Shown: positions 9,701 through 20,154 of the stretch, one piece after another
Layout: each line of letters opens with the position of its first letter
Position numbering within the stretch: the stretch's first letter is position 1
Assembly (NCBI RefSeq): GCF_000820165.1
Contig: NZ_CDDD01000069.1
Span: 1 to 64,000, forward strand
Length of the DNA: 64,000 bases
DNA from: Aeromonas taiwanensis
GTDB lineage: Bacteria; Pseudomonadota; Gammaproteobacteria; Enterobacterales; Aeromonadaceae
Reading direction: 5' to 3'
Made by a program: the position numbers and the translations under genes
Notes under the pieces: generated by a model
What the model was told of the DNA's origin: nothing
What the model saw: the letters and a program-made list of their open reading frames with translations, nothing else
Database searches by the model: none

Positions 9701-9726
9701 AAAGAGGGTGCAATTGCACCCTCTTT
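9701..9726. terminator. Terminator after dcd
   Basis: A perfect 26-nt palindrome with arms AAAGAGGGTGCAA and TTGCACCCTCTTT. The trailing T-run is only three bases. Confidence 0.7.
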
Positions 9727-9997
9727 GCATGTCTGACAAGCGAGGCGTTGATGGCAACAGGATGAAATAAAGGGGGGCCGTCGACTTGCTATTTTTGATG
9801 AATTAGCCTCTTATGAGGCTTAAATTGAGGGTGGTGAGGGGCTTTAATTAATCTTCGACAAGCCTCACTCCGAGAGGGGCTAAGACATTTTCTGTCGGAA
9901 TGCCCTTTTTTTTTCTTACTGAAATATTTCAACAACGGGTATGGCGCATCGAGCCTTCTGGCATAATCCGCCGCAACTCATAAACAGGTTCGTTTTT
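9727..9997. other. Upstream region of the pit gene
   Basis: No coding frame of note. AT-rich, with a T-run at about 9906-9914. I could not identify a convincing Pho box or sigma-70 promoter by eye. Confidence 0.4.
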
Positions 9998-11470
9998 ATG
10001 TTTGAAATGTTTAGTGGTTTGGGTTTTTGGTGGTCAATCGGTTTGGTATTGGCCGTTTTTTTTGTGCTGGCCTATGAGTTCATCAATGGCTTCCACGATA
10101 CCGCCAACGCGGTAGCAACGGTTATCTATACCAAGGCGATGCCTGCCCATATGGCGGTGGTGGCCTCCGGCCTGTTCAACTTTGCCGGGGTCATGCTCGG
10201 AGGGTTGGGGGTGGCCTATGCCATCGTCCATTTGTTGCCCATCGATCTGCTGCTGGGGATGGACTCCACCCAGGGCCTGATCATGGTCTTCTCCCTGCTG
10301 TTTTCAGCCATTGTCTGGAATCTGGGGACCTGGTATTTCGGCATCCCGGCGTCCAGCTCTCACACCCTGATCGGCTCCATCCTGGGGGTAGGCGGTGCCT
10401 ATGCCCTGATCAGCGATCAGCCCCTGAAAGAGGGCATCAACGTCGGTAAAGCCATCGACATCATGCTTTCCCTCATTATTTCTCCCACCGTGGGCTTCAT
10501 CATTGCCGCTCTGCTGCTGTTCGCCATGAAGCGGATCTGGCTCGGCAGCAAGATCCACAAGACCCCGGAAGAGCGCCTGCTGGTGGATGGCAAGAAGCAC
10601 CCGCCATTCTGGGCCCGTCTGACGCTGGTGGCCTCCGCCATGGGGGTGAGCTTCGTGCACGGCTCCAACGACGGTCAGAAGGGGATCGGTCTGGTGATGC
10701 TGGTGCTGATCTGCATGGCGCCCGCCTATTTTGCCCTGGACATGAACAGCCGCTCCTATGATCTGGACCGCACTCAGGATGCCAGTCAGCGCATCATGGA
10801 GATCTACCAGCGCAATCAAGAGCAGGTCTCCCATCTGGTGAACTTCAGCGTACCGGCCAAGGCCCAGGAAGAGCTGATGACCCACTGTGAGGCCGGTGAG
10901 GCCCTGCAAGCCATGGCTACCCTCGACAGTCGTCTTGGCCAGGTGCGTACCTATGAGGAGATGAGCCTGGTGGATCGCCGCGAAGTGCGTCGTCTGCTGC
11001 TGTGTATCGACGATACCGCTCGCAAGGTCTCCAAGTTGCCGCTGCCGGCCAAGGAACTGACGGATCTTGCCAAATGGCGCAAGGATCTGACCGCCACCGC
11101 CGAATATGCACCGACCTGGGTCATCGTTTCCATCGCTCTGGCCTTGGGCTGCGGCACCATGGTGGGCTGGCGTCGCATCGTCTACACCGTAGGCGAGAAG
11201 ATCGGCTCTTCCGGCATGACCTACAGCCAGGGTATTGCCGCCCAGATCACGGCGGCTGCCTCCATCGGGGTAGCCAGTCTGACCGGCATGCCTGTTTCCA
11301 CCACCCACATCCTCTCTTCTGCGGTGGCGGGAACCATGGTTGCCAACAAGTCTGGCCTGCAGAGCCAGACCATCAAGACCATTCTGCTGGCCTGGGTGCT
11401 GACATTGCCGCTCACCATGCTGCTCTCTGGCGGCCTGTTCCTGGTGAGCAACAATCTGTTCGGCGGCTGA
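9998..11470 (+). CDS. pitA: Low-affinity inorganic phosphate transporter (Pit family)
   Basis: Inner-membrane, proton-coupled phosphate (metal-phosphate) permease. 490 aa from the ATG at 9998, whose SD is AGG about 9 nt upstream; the frame is open further upstream but without conservation. Two inverted PHO-4 repeats carry the signatures YEFINGFHDTANAVATVIYT (residues 25-44) and SFVHGSNDGQKGIG (about 218-231). A hydrophilic loop of about 120 residues separates the N- and C-terminal membrane halves. C-terminal motif TGMPVSTTHILSSAVAGTM is typical. It appears monocistronic. Confidence 0.95.
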   Translation: MFEMFSGLGFWWSIGLVLAVFFVLAYEFINGFHDTANAVATVIYTKAMPAHMAVVASGLFNFAGVMLGGLGVAYAIVHLLPIDLLLGMDSTQGLIMVFSLLFSAIVWNLGTWYFGIPASSSHTLIGSILGVGGAYALISDQPLKEGINVGKAIDIMLSLIISPTVGFIIAALLLFAMKRIWLGSKIHKTPEERLLVDGKKHPPFWARLTLVASAMGVSFVHGSNDGQKGIGLVMLVLICMAPAYFALDMNSRSYDLDRTQDASQRIMEIYQRNQEQVSHLVNFSVPAKAQEELMTHCEAGEALQAMATLDSRLGQVRTYEEMSLVDRREVRRLLLCIDDTARKVSKLPLPAKELTDLAKWRKDLTATAEYAPTWVIVSIALALGCGTMVGWRRIVYTVGEKIGSSGMTYSQGIAAQITAAASIGVASLTGMPVSTTHILSSAVAGTMVANKSGLQSQTIKTILLAWVLTLPLTMLLSGGLFLVSNNLFGG

Positions 11471-11493
11471 TGACCGGATAAGACACACGATTT

Positions 11494-11516
11494 AAAGGGC
11501 CTGCGGGCCCTTTTTT
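11494..11516 (+). terminator. Terminator after pitA
   Basis: Stem AAAGGGCC/GGCCCTTT, loop TGCG, followed by further T residues. Confidence 0.85.
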
Positions 11517-12203
11517 CTTGTCCCGGAAAGGGTCTTGAGGATTTGGAGGATGTCAGGGGGAAGCTCGCCGGCTTCATTGCTTGGAATTTGCAGCTATCAG
11601 AGGCTATGCAGGAGAAAATGGCTGTAATGGTTGGCCTGACAGGGTTGATAGCCCCGACCGCGCACGCCATGAAGTCTCGCTTCTTCTATGCCTTCGATAC
11701 AAGACAATATATGCCATCAAACTAGATTTTTAATAACCAACGTCTCCCACCTTAACACTCATGTTTTCCTCAAAACACCCTCGTAGCCAATAAGAGAAAC
11801 AGCACGGCAAGCGCGGGGGAGGTGCGTTGATGAGAGGGCAGATACCCCTCGGATACGTCCTCCAGGGATGTGCCCGCTCCAGATTGCGAAGATAGGGTTC
11901 GGCATTGCACAAGAAATACATGCTTGGTCGTTCGCAGGCCACTACTCTAGCCCGGCTGAGCGGTGGCTCGACAATATCGGGTGGGCTGATGAAGCGCCAG
12001 GGCGCTGCCAACGGTTCGGGGGACAATGAAAAGGCGAGGCATCAATATGTGCGGAGAATGAACATCTGCCAGGGATACTTTGAAGACTGGCAACAAGCGT
12101 GGGATGTTTGGTTGGGTACTCACGCGATGGAGGTCTGGTTTCTCTGAGCACCAGAGAACCCTGAAGAAAGCAGGGCACCGCTAAAATGGTATTTACCAGT
12201 CAA
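11517..12203. other. About 690 bp without a recognisable gene
   Basis: Short open frames exist on both strands (60-98 codons) but none has a recognisable family, good SD or consistent composition. No tRNA, terminal repeats or transposase fragment is seen. It may be decayed coding sequence or an unannotated RNA; nothing specific can be supported. Confidence 0.4.
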
Positions 12204-12205
12204 AA

Positions 12206-12234
12206 AAAAAGAGCCACACATTGTGTGGCTCTTT
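12206..12234. terminator. Terminator downstream of rne
   Basis: Near-perfect stem AAAAGAGCCACACA / TGTGTGGCTCTTTT with an A-run on the plus strand, which is a T-run for the leftward rne transcript. Confidence 0.85.
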
Positions 12235-12254
12235 TGTCAGGCTAGCGAGTTTGC

Positions 12255-15200
12255 TCAGGGGCGACCGGCCGGGCTGGTTGCCACGTTGCTGGCAGAGGTG
12301 CTGCCACCGTGACGGCCGGAGGTCGCGACCGCGCTACGCACCAGAGGAGCGTATTCAATCGGCTCGCGAGGCGTCGGCGCGGGGGCCGCAGCCGGGGTTG
12401 CCATGGGCGCGGAGGCCTTGCGAGCGCGGGCCAATACACCGGCCCCCTTGCTCACGACCTGGGTCACAGGCTCGGCGGCTTCAACGACGGCTTCGGGCTC
12501 TGCTGCTGCAGATGCCTTGGCGGCGACGTCGGCAACAACTGGCGCCACGGGAGCAACCGGCTCGGCGATCACGGCAGGGGCGGCGTCCACGTTGGTGACG
12601 TCGTCAGCCACGGATTCGGCCACGACAGCTTCACTTTGCGGGGCTTCCTCGGCCTTGGTCTCCACGTTGACAACCGCAGGCTCGGCAGCAACCACCTCGG
12701 CGGCGGCTTCCACGACCACAGGGGCAGCAACGACAGGTTCAACCTGCGCGGCAGCCTCGACGGTGGCAGACTCGGCAACCTGTGCGGCTTGTGCCTGTTC
12801 TGCAGCCTCTTCGGCAACAGCTTCAGCAACCACGTGCTCGGTCAGCGCGGCGGAAGCCTGCAGTGCGGCAGCCACGGCTTCCGCGCTCGGGATGGTGATG
12901 ACAGGGACGGCAGGCTCTTCCACCTTCACCTGCGCTGCGTCGGCCTGAGCGGCGGTAGTCAGTTGTACGTCGCCCTGGGCTTCGTCATCACGCTGACCAC
13001 GCGCTTCCTCGTTGATGCGCTTGCGACGTTGACCCTCGATGCGCTGATTGCGAGGAGTGCGACGGGAACGGCGCTGGCCTTCACCCTGCTCCTCTTGCTG
13101 CTCAACGGCAACGGCTTCCATCTCGGCGACATCAGCAGCCTGCTCGTCTGCGGGCAGGGCAGGGGTGTCGGCGGCGACATCGACGCGGATCTGCTTGCGC
13201 AGCTGGCGACGTTCGCGGCGTTCGGCCACTTTCTGCTCTTTTTCCTGGCGCGGCTCAGCGCTGGCAACGGCGGTCTCTACGGTATCGAGCGCTTCAACCA
13301 CGACCTCGGCACGGGGCTCACGCGGGGCACGGGGCTCGCGGGCCGGACGCGGGGCGCGCGGTTCACGTTCCTGACGGGGCTCGCGGGGCTCACGCTCCAT
13401 GCGCTGTTCGCTGCGCACTTCACGTTCCTGACGCGGTTCACGCTCTTGACGAGGCTCACGTTCTTTGCGCGGACGGCGATTGCGATCACCGCTCTCGCGG
13501 CTGGCAGCGCCTTCGCGCTTCTCACCGGCCTCGACACTGCGGTTGCCGCGATTGTCGTCACGACGACCACGCTGACCGCGGCTGCGAGACTCGTCGCGTT
13601 GATGGCGATGGCCTTCGTCCTTGCGCGCTTCGCGCTGGGCGGCCGGCTTCTCGGCAGGAGCCTTCACCTCGGCAGGGGCGGCATCGGTGGAAGAGCCGAA
13701 CAGACCGGAGATGGCCTTGACCAGCTTGCCAAACAGACCGGTTTCGACCGGTGCCGGAGCGGCAACAGGTGCTGGCGCGGCGACGGGGGCGACAGGCTGG
13801 GGAGCCTGGGCGAAGCCTTGCAGCAGGGGCTGCTCACGTTCGATGACCTGAGCCTGGCGCGGCTGGTACACCGGCTTGGCAATCTCGGTCTTGAGCTCGT
13901 AGCTGGCCGCTTCCGGGATTTCGTTCTGGCGGATGCGGGTCACTTCGTAGTGAGGCGTTTCCAGATGCTGGTTCGGAATGATGTAGACACGCACATCATT
14001 GCGCTGTTCCAGGTTGGCGATGGAGGTGCGCTTCTCGTTGAGCAGATAGGCGGCAACATCGACCGGGACCTGGGCATGCACCTGCTCGGTGTTGTCCTTC
14101 ATGGCCTCTTCTTCGATGAGGCGCAGGATAGACAGGGCGAGGGATTCGTTGTCACGGATGACCCCCTGACCCTGGCAACGGGGGCAGATATGGCTGCTGG
14201 ACTCGTTGAGGGAGGGACGCAGACGCTGACGGGACATCTCCAGCAGACCGAAGCGGGAGATACGCCCCAGCTGGATGCGGGCACGGTCCTGATGCACCGC
14301 TTCACGCAGGCGGTTTTCCACCTCGCGCTGATGGCGAACCGGGGTCATGTCAATGAAGTCGATGACAATCAGACCCCCCAGGTCGCGCAGACGCAATTGA
14401 CGGGCAATCTCGTCGGCCGCTTCCAGGTTGGTCTGCAGCGCGGTCTCTTCGATATCGCCGCCCTTGGTGGCGCGGGAGGAGTTGATGTCGATGGAGGTCA
14501 GCGCCTCGGTCGGATCGATGACGATGCTGCCGCCGGAGGGCAGACGCACTTCACGCTGGAAGGCCGACTCGATCTGGCTCTCGATCTGGAAGTGGTTGAA
14601 CAGGGCGACGTCACCCTTGTACAGCTTCACGCGATTGAGGAAATCGGGACGAACCAGCTCGATATGTGACTTGGCACGTTCGAAGATGACCGGATTGTCG
14701 ATCAGGATCTCGCCCACATCGCGGCGCAGGTAGTCACGAATGGCTCGCACGATCACGTTGCTCTCCTGATGGATGAGCACCGGCGCGGAGCGATTCTGTG
14801 ACGCCTTGTGGATGGAGTCCCAGTGGTTCAGCAGAACGTTCAGATCCCATTCCAGCTCTTCCGGGGACTTGCCGACACCGGCGGTACGCACGATGAGGCC
14901 CATGCCGTCCGGCACGGTCAGACCACTCAGGGCTTCTTTCAGTTCAGTCCGCTCGTCACCCTCGATGCGACGGGAAATGCCGCCGGCACGGGGGTTGTTC
15001 GGCATCAGCACCAGGTAGCTGCCGGCCAGACTGATGAAGGTGGTGAGGGCCGCACCCTTGGTGCCACGCTCTTCCTTGTCGATCTGGACGATGACTTCCT
15101 GGCCTTCGCGGACCACTTCTTTGATGTTGGGACGACCCTGATAGGAGTAACCGGAGGGGAAGTAATTGCGGGCGATTTCCTTCAACGGCAGGAAACCGTG

Positions 15201-15392
15201 GCGCTCGGCGCCATAGTCGACAAAAGCAGCTTCGAGACTGGGTTCTACACGGGTGATTTTACCCTTGTAAATGTTCGCTTTTTTCTGCTCATGCCCCGGA
15301 CTTTCAATATCCAAATCGTAGAGCTGTTGTCCGTCAACCAGCGCTACGCGCAACTCCTCTTCCTGAGTCGCGTTGATTAGCATTCTTTTCAT
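12255..15392 (-). CDS. rne: Ribonuclease E
   Basis: Essential endoribonuclease and degradosome scaffold, 1045 aa. The N-terminal catalytic half has [17 protein letters not shown] at the start, an S1 domain at about 35-125, and DNase-I-like catalytic residues in [14 protein letters not shown] (about 300) and [10 protein letters not shown] (about 342), followed by the Zn-link CPRC near 404. The C-terminal half is low-complexity: a basic stretch with repeated REPRQE-type units (about 635-710), then a long Ala/Val/Glu-rich region. The extreme C terminus ([14 protein letters not shown]) resembles the PNPase-binding tail of the E. coli enzyme. A 414-bp gap separates it from divergent rluC, compatible with the long autoregulatory leader known in enterics. 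Confidence 0.97.
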   Translation of the reverse strand: MKRMLINATQEEELRVALVDGQQLYDLDIESPGHEQKKANIYKGKITRVEPSLEAAFVDYGAERHGFLPLKEIARNYFPSGYSYQGRPNIKEVVREGQEVIVQIDKEERGTKGAALTTFISLAGSYLVLMPNNPRAGGISRRIEGDERTELKEALSGLTVPDGMGLIVRTAGVGKSPEELEWDLNVLLNHWDSIHKASQNRSAPVLIHQESNVIVRAIRDYLRRDVGEILIDNPVIFERAKSHIELVRPDFLNRVKLYKGDVALFNHFQIESQIESAFQREVRLPSGGSIVIDPTEALTSIDINSSRATKGGDIEETALQTNLEAADEIARQLRLRDLGGLIVIDFIDMTPVRHQREVENRLREAVHQDRARIQLGRISRFGLLEMSRQRLRPSLNESSSHICPRCQGQGVIRDNESLALSILRLIEEEAMKDNTEQVHAQVPVDVAAYLLNEKRTSIANLEQRNDVRVYIIPNQHLETPHYEVTRIRQNEIPEAASYELKTEIAKPVYQPRQAQVIEREQPLLQGFAQAPQPVAPVAAPAPVAAPAPVETGLFGKLVKAISGLFGSSTDAAPAEVKAPAEKPAAQREARKDEGHRHQRDESRSRGQRGRRDDNRGNRSVEAGEKREGAASRESGDRNRRPRKEREPRQEREPRQEREVRSEQRMEREPREPRQEREPRAPRPAREPRAPREPRAEVVVEALDTVETAVASAEPRQEKEQKVAERRERRQLRKQIRVDVAADTPALPADEQAADVAEMEAVAVEQQEEQGEGQRRSRRTPRNQRIEGQRRKRINEEARGQRDDEAQGDVQLTTAAQADAAQVKVEEPAVPVITIPSAEAVAAALQASAALTEHVVAEAVAEEAAEQAQAAQVAESATVEAAAQVEPVVAAPVVVEAAAEVVAAEPAVVNVETKAEEAPQSEAVVAESVADDVTNVDAAPAVIAEPVAPVAPVVADVAAKASAAAEPEAVVEAAEPVTQVVSKGAGVLARARKASAPMATPAAAPAPTPREPIEYAPLVRSAVATSGRHGGSTSASNVATSPAGRP

Positions 15393-15806
15393 TGAGTTCT
15401 CATTATTTTGTCATTTTGATTCCTCCACAGGGTCCTGCCGGCGCCGGCCTCGGGTCTTCAGCATGCTGGGGCAACCTCCCGGTTGGGGCATGCATGAGGC
15501 GCAAACTAAGGGCACTCTGGTTCAGCCATCTCGAGAGGGCGTGAATTAAGGATACCGGTGTGGAGACAATTTACGTCGGTTCTGTTTGCGTTCTCCATGC
15601 GTTGTACCTCGCACCCGGGAACCGTCATGTTCTTGTATACACGGTGTTTCGGGATTGGGTGGCATACATTTTGGCCACTTAGTACAAGGCTTGAACACAA
15701 TGACAAAACCTTGTTTATTATCCCATTTAAACCACTTTTATAGCAAGACGCCATTTTTTAACAAAGCATGCAGCCAAGGGCTGTCGGCGGTGTTAAAATC
15801 CGCGCC
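15393..15806. other. Divergent rne/rluC intergenic region
   Basis: 414 bp without a credible gene. In E. coli the rne leader is several hundred nucleotides long and folds to mediate RNase E feedback; the same role is plausible here but the fold was not computed. A candidate rne promoter is listed separately. For rluC, a TTAAAAT 9 nt before the ATG looks more like spacer than a -10. Confidence 0.5.
15679..15706 (-). promoter_or_regulatory. Candidate sigma-70 promoter of rne
   Basis: Minus strand TTGTCA (15706-15701), 16 nt, TACTAA (15684-15679). It would give a leader of about 280 nt. Found by eye; other candidates are possible. Confidence 0.35.
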
Positions 15807-16751
15807 ATGACACAGATACATCAACAAGTGCAGCTGCTCACCATCGAAGCTGAGCATGACGGGCAGCGCATCGACAATTTTCTCAAGACTCAGTTAAAGG
15901 GCGTCCCCAAGAGCCTGATCTATCGCATCCTTCGCAAAGGCGAGGTGCGCGTCAACAAGAAACGCATCAAACCGGAGTACAAACTCTGCACGGGCGACGA
16001 GGTACGGGTGCCCCCCGTGCGCGTGGCCGAGAAGAACGAGCTGCCCTCCGCCAATCTTGGCAGCATCCAGCGTCTGGAGAGCCAGATCCTGTTTGAAGAC
16101 GACGCCATGATAGTGCTCAACAAGCCATCCGGCATGGCGGTGCACGGCGGCAGCGGCCTCTCCTTTGGCGTCATCGAGGGGTTGCGTGCCCTGCGCCCGG
16201 AAGCCCGGTTCCTCGAGCTGGTACACCGGCTGGATCGCGATACCTCCGGCGTACTGCTGGTTGCCAAGAAGCGCAGCGCTCTGCGCAGCCTGCACGAGCA
16301 GCTGCGGGTCAAGACCATGCGCAAGCAGTATCTGGCGCTGGTACGCGGCCAGTGGCAGCCCCACGTCAAGGTCATCAATGCGCCACTGCGCAAGAATGAT
16401 CTGCAGTCCGGTGAGCGGGTGGTGCGAGTCAGCAGCGACGGCAAGCCATCCGAGACCCGTTTCCGGATTGCCCGCCAGTTCGCCGAAGCCACCCTGGTAG
16501 AGTGCAGTCCGATCACCGGGCGTACGCACCAGATCCGGGTTCATACCCAGCACGCCGGCCATCCCATCGCCTGCGATGACAAGTACGGGGAGGCGGCGTT
16601 CGATGAGAAGATGCGCGCCCAGGGCTTGAAACGGCTGTTCCTGCATGCCTGGAAGCTCAGCTTCACCCATCCCGCCGACGACCGGGAGATGCAGGTGGAG
16701 GCGCCGCTGTCACCGGAACTCGAGGCGTTCCTCGGCAAGCTGCCACGCTGA
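15807..16751 (+). CDS. rluC: 23S rRNA pseudouridine synthase RluC
   Basis: Makes pseudouridines 955, 2504 and 2580 in 23S rRNA in E. coli. 314 aa from the ATG at 15807; the upstream in-frame sequence is not conserved. An N-terminal S4 RNA-binding domain covers about residues 13-75 (DGQRIDNFLKTQLKGVPKSL). The catalytic RluA-type motif ELVHRLDRDTSGVLLVAKK is at about 135-153 with the nucleophilic Asp, and ITGRTHQIRVHTQHAGHPI follows at about 238-256. It is divergent from rne, as in enteric bacteria. Confidence 0.95.
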   Translation: MTQIHQQVQLLTIEAEHDGQRIDNFLKTQLKGVPKSLIYRILRKGEVRVNKKRIKPEYKLCTGDEVRVPPVRVAEKNELPSANLGSIQRLESQILFEDDAMIVLNKPSGMAVHGGSGLSFGVIEGLRALRPEARFLELVHRLDRDTSGVLLVAKKRSALRSLHEQLRVKTMRKQYLALVRGQWQPHVKVINAPLRKNDLQSGERVVRVSSDGKPSETRFRIARQFAEATLVECSPITGRTHQIRVHTQHAGHPIACDDKYGEAAFDEKMRAQGLKRLFLHAWKLSFTHPADDREMQVEAPLSPELEAFLGKLPR

Positions 16752-16756
16752 AACTA

Positions 16757-16780
16757 GAACGGGAGCCAAGGCTCCCGTTT
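16757..16780. terminator. Bidirectional terminator, rluC / maf
   Basis: Arms AACGGGAGCC and GGCTCCCGTT close on a 2-nt centre, followed by TTT, between convergent genes. Confidence 0.8.
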
Positions 16781-16803
16781 TCCATTGCCATCGCCCCCTC
16801 GTC

Positions 16804-17385
16804 TCAGGGCAGATGCAGGCCATGGCGCCCTAGCAGGTCGATCAGGGCAATAAGAGGGAGGCCGATCAACGCATTGGGATCCCGCCCCTCCAAGGCCTCG
16901 AACAGTACTATTCCCATCCCCTCGCACTTGAAACTGCCGGCGCAGTCGAGGGGCAGTTCAGCCTCCACATAGCGGCGGATGGCGGCCTCGTCCAGAGAGC
17001 GAAAATGCACGGCGAAAGGTTCCACCATCTGTTCGGCATGGCCGCTTGCGGCATCGATCACGCACAGACCGGTGAGGAAGGTGACATGCTTGCCTTGCGC
17101 CCTCATCAACTGAGCCACCGCATTCTCCACCGTACCCGGCTTGCCAAGAATCTGCCCGTCACAGACACACACCTGATCCGACCCGATGATCAGCCCGTGA
17201 TCATGACGCTCGGCAATGGCCATCGCCTTGGCCTGTGCCAGCCGGCTAACCAGGGCTTCTGCCGATTCTCCGGGAATGGGGGCTTCATCCACCTCTGGAG
17301 AGGCGCACTGGAATGGCAGGCCGAGTTTTTCCAGCAGCGCCTTGCGATAGCGTGACGTGGAGGCGAGGATCAGGGGCATTTGCAT
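16804..17385 (-). CDS. yceF: Maf-like nucleotide pyrophosphatase (YceF type)
   Basis: House-cleaning pyrophosphatase; E. coli YceF acts on 7-methyl-GTP. 193 aa. The N terminus [22 protein letters not shown] is the Maf nucleotide-binding loop, with EVDEAP, IIGSDQV and GKPGTVENA as the further Maf motifs. Two in-frame ATGs (17385 and 17379) are equally possible starts. The assignment to the YceF subgroup rests on its place next to rluC and upstream of yceD-rpmF, as in E. coli. It is convergent with rluC. Confidence 0.9.
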   Translation of the reverse strand: MQMPLILASTSRYRKALLEKLGLPFQCASPEVDEAPIPGESAEALVSRLAQAKAMAIAERHDHGLIIGSDQVCVCDGQILGKPGTVENAVAQLMRAQGKHVTFLTGLCVIDAASGHAEQMVEPFAVHFRSLDEAAIRRYVEAELPLDCAGSFKCEGMGIVLFEALEGRDPNALIGLPLIALIDLLGRHGLHLP

Positions 17386-17557
17386 CTTCTAGGGATATCC
17401 ATTTATAAATCAATTGCTTGATTCTATCTTCGGGCAACGGTCGGCGCAAATATCCCCCGGCATGGGCCCATGAGCGGTGGTGACAGCCTCTGAGCTGGAA
17501 GCCTGCACGCCGGCGGTCAAGAATGACACAGGGACGACATGACGAGGGCGAGGAGAG

Positions 17558-18214
17558 ATGACGAGATACGCGGTGCTGATCCTGATGCTGTTCCCCTTCA
17601 CCGCCTGGGGCGCGGGATGGCAATACCGTCAGGGGGAAGGGGGGATCCTGCTCTGGACACAGCCACGCCCTCCAGCCGCTTTTCTGGCGCTGCGTCTGGA
17701 GATGATCGTCAGAGCCGAGCCGGCCGCGCTGCTGGCCGTGCTGCGCAACACAGCGCGCCACCGGGAGTGGTTGCCCCAGAGTCGTGAGGTACGGCTATTG
17801 GCAAAGTCAGGCCCCGATGACGATCTGGTTTACACCCGGCTTCATGCCCCCTGGCCGGTGCAGGACAGAGAACTGATCACCCGCTCTCATCTGATCAGGA
17901 GTGCCGACTGCGGATTGACGCTCGAGGTCTGGGCAGAGCCGGATGCCTTGCCGCTGCATCACGGGCTGGCCCGGATCCGGGAGAGCTCAGGTCGCTGGGA
18001 AGCCAGGCCCAGAGCGGATGGCACCACCCTGATCCGGCTCGAAACCTACACCAATCCGGGCAACAACCTGCCTGGCTGGCTGGTTAATTCCATGGCCATC
18101 AAGGCCGCCATGGAGAGTTTTCAAGCCATACGGCGCCTGATGGAAGAGCAGCCCAGGGTTGCCCCTTCGCAACGTTTACTCGGCGGTGGCCAGCGCTGTC
18201 CCGATATTTCCTGA
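17558..18214 (+). CDS. Secreted START/SRPBCC-fold lipid-binding protein
   Basis: 218 aa with a clear N-terminal signal peptide (MTRYAVLILMLFPFTAWGAG; cleavage about residue 19), so probably periplasmic. The rest resembles bacterial START-domain proteins: RHREWLPQSREVRLL, a central DLVYTRLHAPWPVQDRELITRS and the long C-terminal helix PGWLVNSMAIKAAMESFQAIRRLM that closes the hydrophobic pocket. The ligand is unknown. It sits between maf and yceD, which are adjacent in E. coli, so it is an insertion in an otherwise conserved neighbourhood. No SD decision was needed; the ATG is preceded by GAGGAGAG. Confidence 0.75.
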   Translation: MTRYAVLILMLFPFTAWGAGWQYRQGEGGILLWTQPRPPAAFLALRLEMIVRAEPAALLAVLRNTARHREWLPQSREVRLLAKSGPDDDLVYTRLHAPWPVQDRELITRSHLIRSADCGLTLEVWAEPDALPLHHGLARIRESSGRWEARPRADGTTLIRLETYTNPGNNLPGWLVNSMAIKAAMESFQAIRRLMEEQPRVAPSQRLLGGGQRCPDIS

Positions 18215-18409
18215 GGGAGGAGGGGAGGGGCCATGGCCCGTCCTCGCTCTGGCGATGCAGGATCCTGTGCGGGATCCTGCGGCTTGTGGCATAATCGGCC
18301 ACCGATGAACACAAGTTCCTGCCTGCAGGGGCCTGTGCAGTTAAAATCATCGGCGGTAAGGACTTTTTCCTTTGACTATCCCTTGTTGGACCTATAATAT
18401 TCGCGCCCT

Positions 18410-18931
18410 ATGCAAAAGGTGAAGTTGCCCGTTAAGGTTGATCCAGTCCGTAATGCCTTGAAGCTACTCGATTATGTCGGGATAGTGGAAAAGTCGCAGA
18501 TGCCCAGGCTGGAGGAATCAACCGAAGGCTTGCGAAGTGATGTGGATGTCACCCTGCACTTTGGCAAAGATGTCCAGAAGTTGACCGTTATGAAAGGCAC
18601 TGCCCATGCCAAGGTTGACCTGGTTTGCCAGCGTTGTGGAGAGACGTTCGAACACCTTTGTGAAGCTAGTTTTATCTACACTCCGCTGTTCGAAAGGACA
18701 AACGAGGAAGAACTGCCGGAAGCTTATGAGCCCATTGAGTTGGACGAAAACGGCGAGATAGATCTTCATCAAATCCTGGAGGATGAACTCATCCTCTCGT
18801 TACCTCAGGTGGCCATGCATCCAGTGGATGTCTGCCCGCGAGGTAACATGGAGATGACCTGGGGTGAAATCGAACCTGCTGATGAGCGGCCGAATCCCTT
18901 TGCAGTTCTTGAAGCGCTCAAACGTAAGTGA
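18410..18931 (+). CDS. yceD: YceD, 23S rRNA accumulation protein (DUF177)
   Basis: 173 aa, E. coli length. The family is needed for normal 23S rRNA levels and is linked to L32. The cysteine pair CQRCGETFEHLC near residue 84-95, the acidic segment ENGEIDLHQILEDELILSLP and the C-terminal HPVDVC are the DUF177 hallmarks. It precedes rpmF by 20 bp and is cotranscribed with it in other bacteria. Confidence 0.92.
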   Translation: MQKVKLPVKVDPVRNALKLLDYVGIVEKSQMPRLEESTEGLRSDVDVTLHFGKDVQKLTVMKGTAHAKVDLVCQRCGETFEHLCEASFIYTPLFERTNEEELPEAYEPIELDENGEIDLHQILEDELILSLPQVAMHPVDVCPRGNMEMTWGEIEPADERPNPFAVLEALKRK

Positions 18932-18951
18932 ATTTTAGGAGTTAGCCTACC

Positions 18952-19119
18952 ATGGCCGTACAACAGAACCGTAAAACCCGCGCCAAGCGTGGCATGCGTC
19001 GTTCCCACGATGCACTGACCACTGCAGCCCTGACTGTTGATCAGACCAGTGGCGAAATTCATCGTCGTCACCACGTGACTGCCGATGGTTTCTACCGCGG
19101 TAAAAAGGTAATCGCTTAA
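18952..19119 (+). CDS. rpmF: 50S ribosomal protein L32
   Basis: 55 aa, too short for many gene callers. It starts [20 protein letters not shown] and ends in the basic YRGKKVIA, as in enteric L32. SD TAGGAG lies 10 nt before the ATG. It sits between yceD and plsX, the standard order linking ribosome and lipid synthesis genes. Confidence 0.97.
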   Translation: MAVQQNRKTRAKRGMRRSHDALTTAALTVDQTSGEIHRRHHVTADGFYRGKKVIA

Positions 19120-19128
19120 GGATTGCCT

Positions 19129-20148
19129 TTGTCTACGCAAACTGTCGCGCTAGACATAATGGGGGGTGATATCGGCCCCTCGGAAACAGTGCCTGCCGCC
19201 GTGCAGGCACTGTCTCTTCTGCCCCAGCTACATCTTGTCCTGGTCGGTGACCAACACCAGACCGCACCTCTGCTGCAGCAACATGGCTTGCTGAATCATC
19301 CTCGCGTTCGACTCGTGCATGCCTCCCAGGTTGTGGGAATGGGCGAAAAGCCGATCGTGGCACTGCGTACCCTGAAAGACTCCTCCATGCGCGTGACCCT
19401 GGACTTGGTCAAGAGCGGCGCTGCCGATGCCTGCGTCAGTGCCGGCAACACCGGGGCCCTGATGGCCATGGCCAAGTGCGTGCTCAAGTCCCTGCCCGGG
19501 GTCGACCGCCCCGCGCTCATCAAGGCGCTGCCGACCGTGAATGGCAAGCGCACCGTGATGCTGGATCTGGGGGCGAACGTGAGCTGCGATGCCGATACCC
19601 TGCTGCAATTTGCGGTGATGGGGGCCGTGGTCGCGGAAAAGGTCGAAGGTATAGCTTCCCCCCGGGTGGCGCTGCTCAACGTGGGAGAGGAGGAGATCAA
19701 GGGCAACGACCTGGTCCGCCACAGTGCCGAGCTGCTGCGCCAGTGCCGCGCCCTCAATTTTGCCGGTTTCATCGAGGGGGACAGGATCTTCAGTGGCGAC
19801 TGTGACGTCATCGTCTGCGACGGTTTTGTCGGCAACGTGGCGCTCAAGACTGCCGAGGGCGTTGTGCGCATGATGGCCGAACTGGCCGGATATCCTCGCA
19901 AAAAACGCAGTATTCTTGGCCGACTCGCCGGATTTATGTTCAAACGGCGTTTTTCTTACCTGAACCCCGACCAGTATAATGGCGCGAGTCTGTTAGGATT
20001 GCGCGGCATTGTGGTAAAAAGCCATGGGCGGGCCGAACGGCGCGCTCTGTGTCATGCGATCCTGCTTGCCGCACAAGAAGCCAAACATCAACTTCCATTG
20101 CAGATAGCAGATCGCCTTGAATCTGTCTTTTCCGACAGGGATTTATAA
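19129..20148 (+). CDS. plsX: Phosphate acyltransferase PlsX
   Basis: Makes acyl-phosphate from acyl-ACP for phospholipid synthesis. 339 aa from a TTG at 19129, chosen because AAGGA (19118-19122) is 6 nt upstream; the in-frame TTG at 19123 would touch the SD. N-terminal [29 protein letters not shown] and the C-terminal [14 protein letters not shown] segments are family signatures. rpmF ends 9 bp before this start, so translation may be coupled. Confidence 0.95.
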   Translation: MSTQTVALDIMGGDIGPSETVPAAVQALSLLPQLHLVLVGDQHQTAPLLQQHGLLNHPRVRLVHASQVVGMGEKPIVALRTLKDSSMRVTLDLVKSGAADACVSAGNTGALMAMAKCVLKSLPGVDRPALIKALPTVNGKRTVMLDLGANVSCDADTLLQFAVMGAVVAEKVEGIASPRVALLNVGEEEIKGNDLVRHSAELLRQCRALNFAGFIEGDRIFSGDCDVIVCDGFVGNVALKTAEGVVRMMAELAGYPRKKRSILGRLAGFMFKRRFSYLNPDQYNGASLLGLRGIVVKSHGRAERRALCHAILLAAQEAKHQLPLQIADRLESVFSDRDL

Positions 20149-20154
20149 AACTCT

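Noticed and set aside
11543-12147. Small open frames in the pitA-rne gap
   Set aside because: 60-98 codons, no SD, no recognisable motif, both strands equally open.
12309-14669. A 786-codon plus-strand frame opposite rne
   Set aside because: Low-complexity antisense of the RNase E C-terminal half, with no SD or family.
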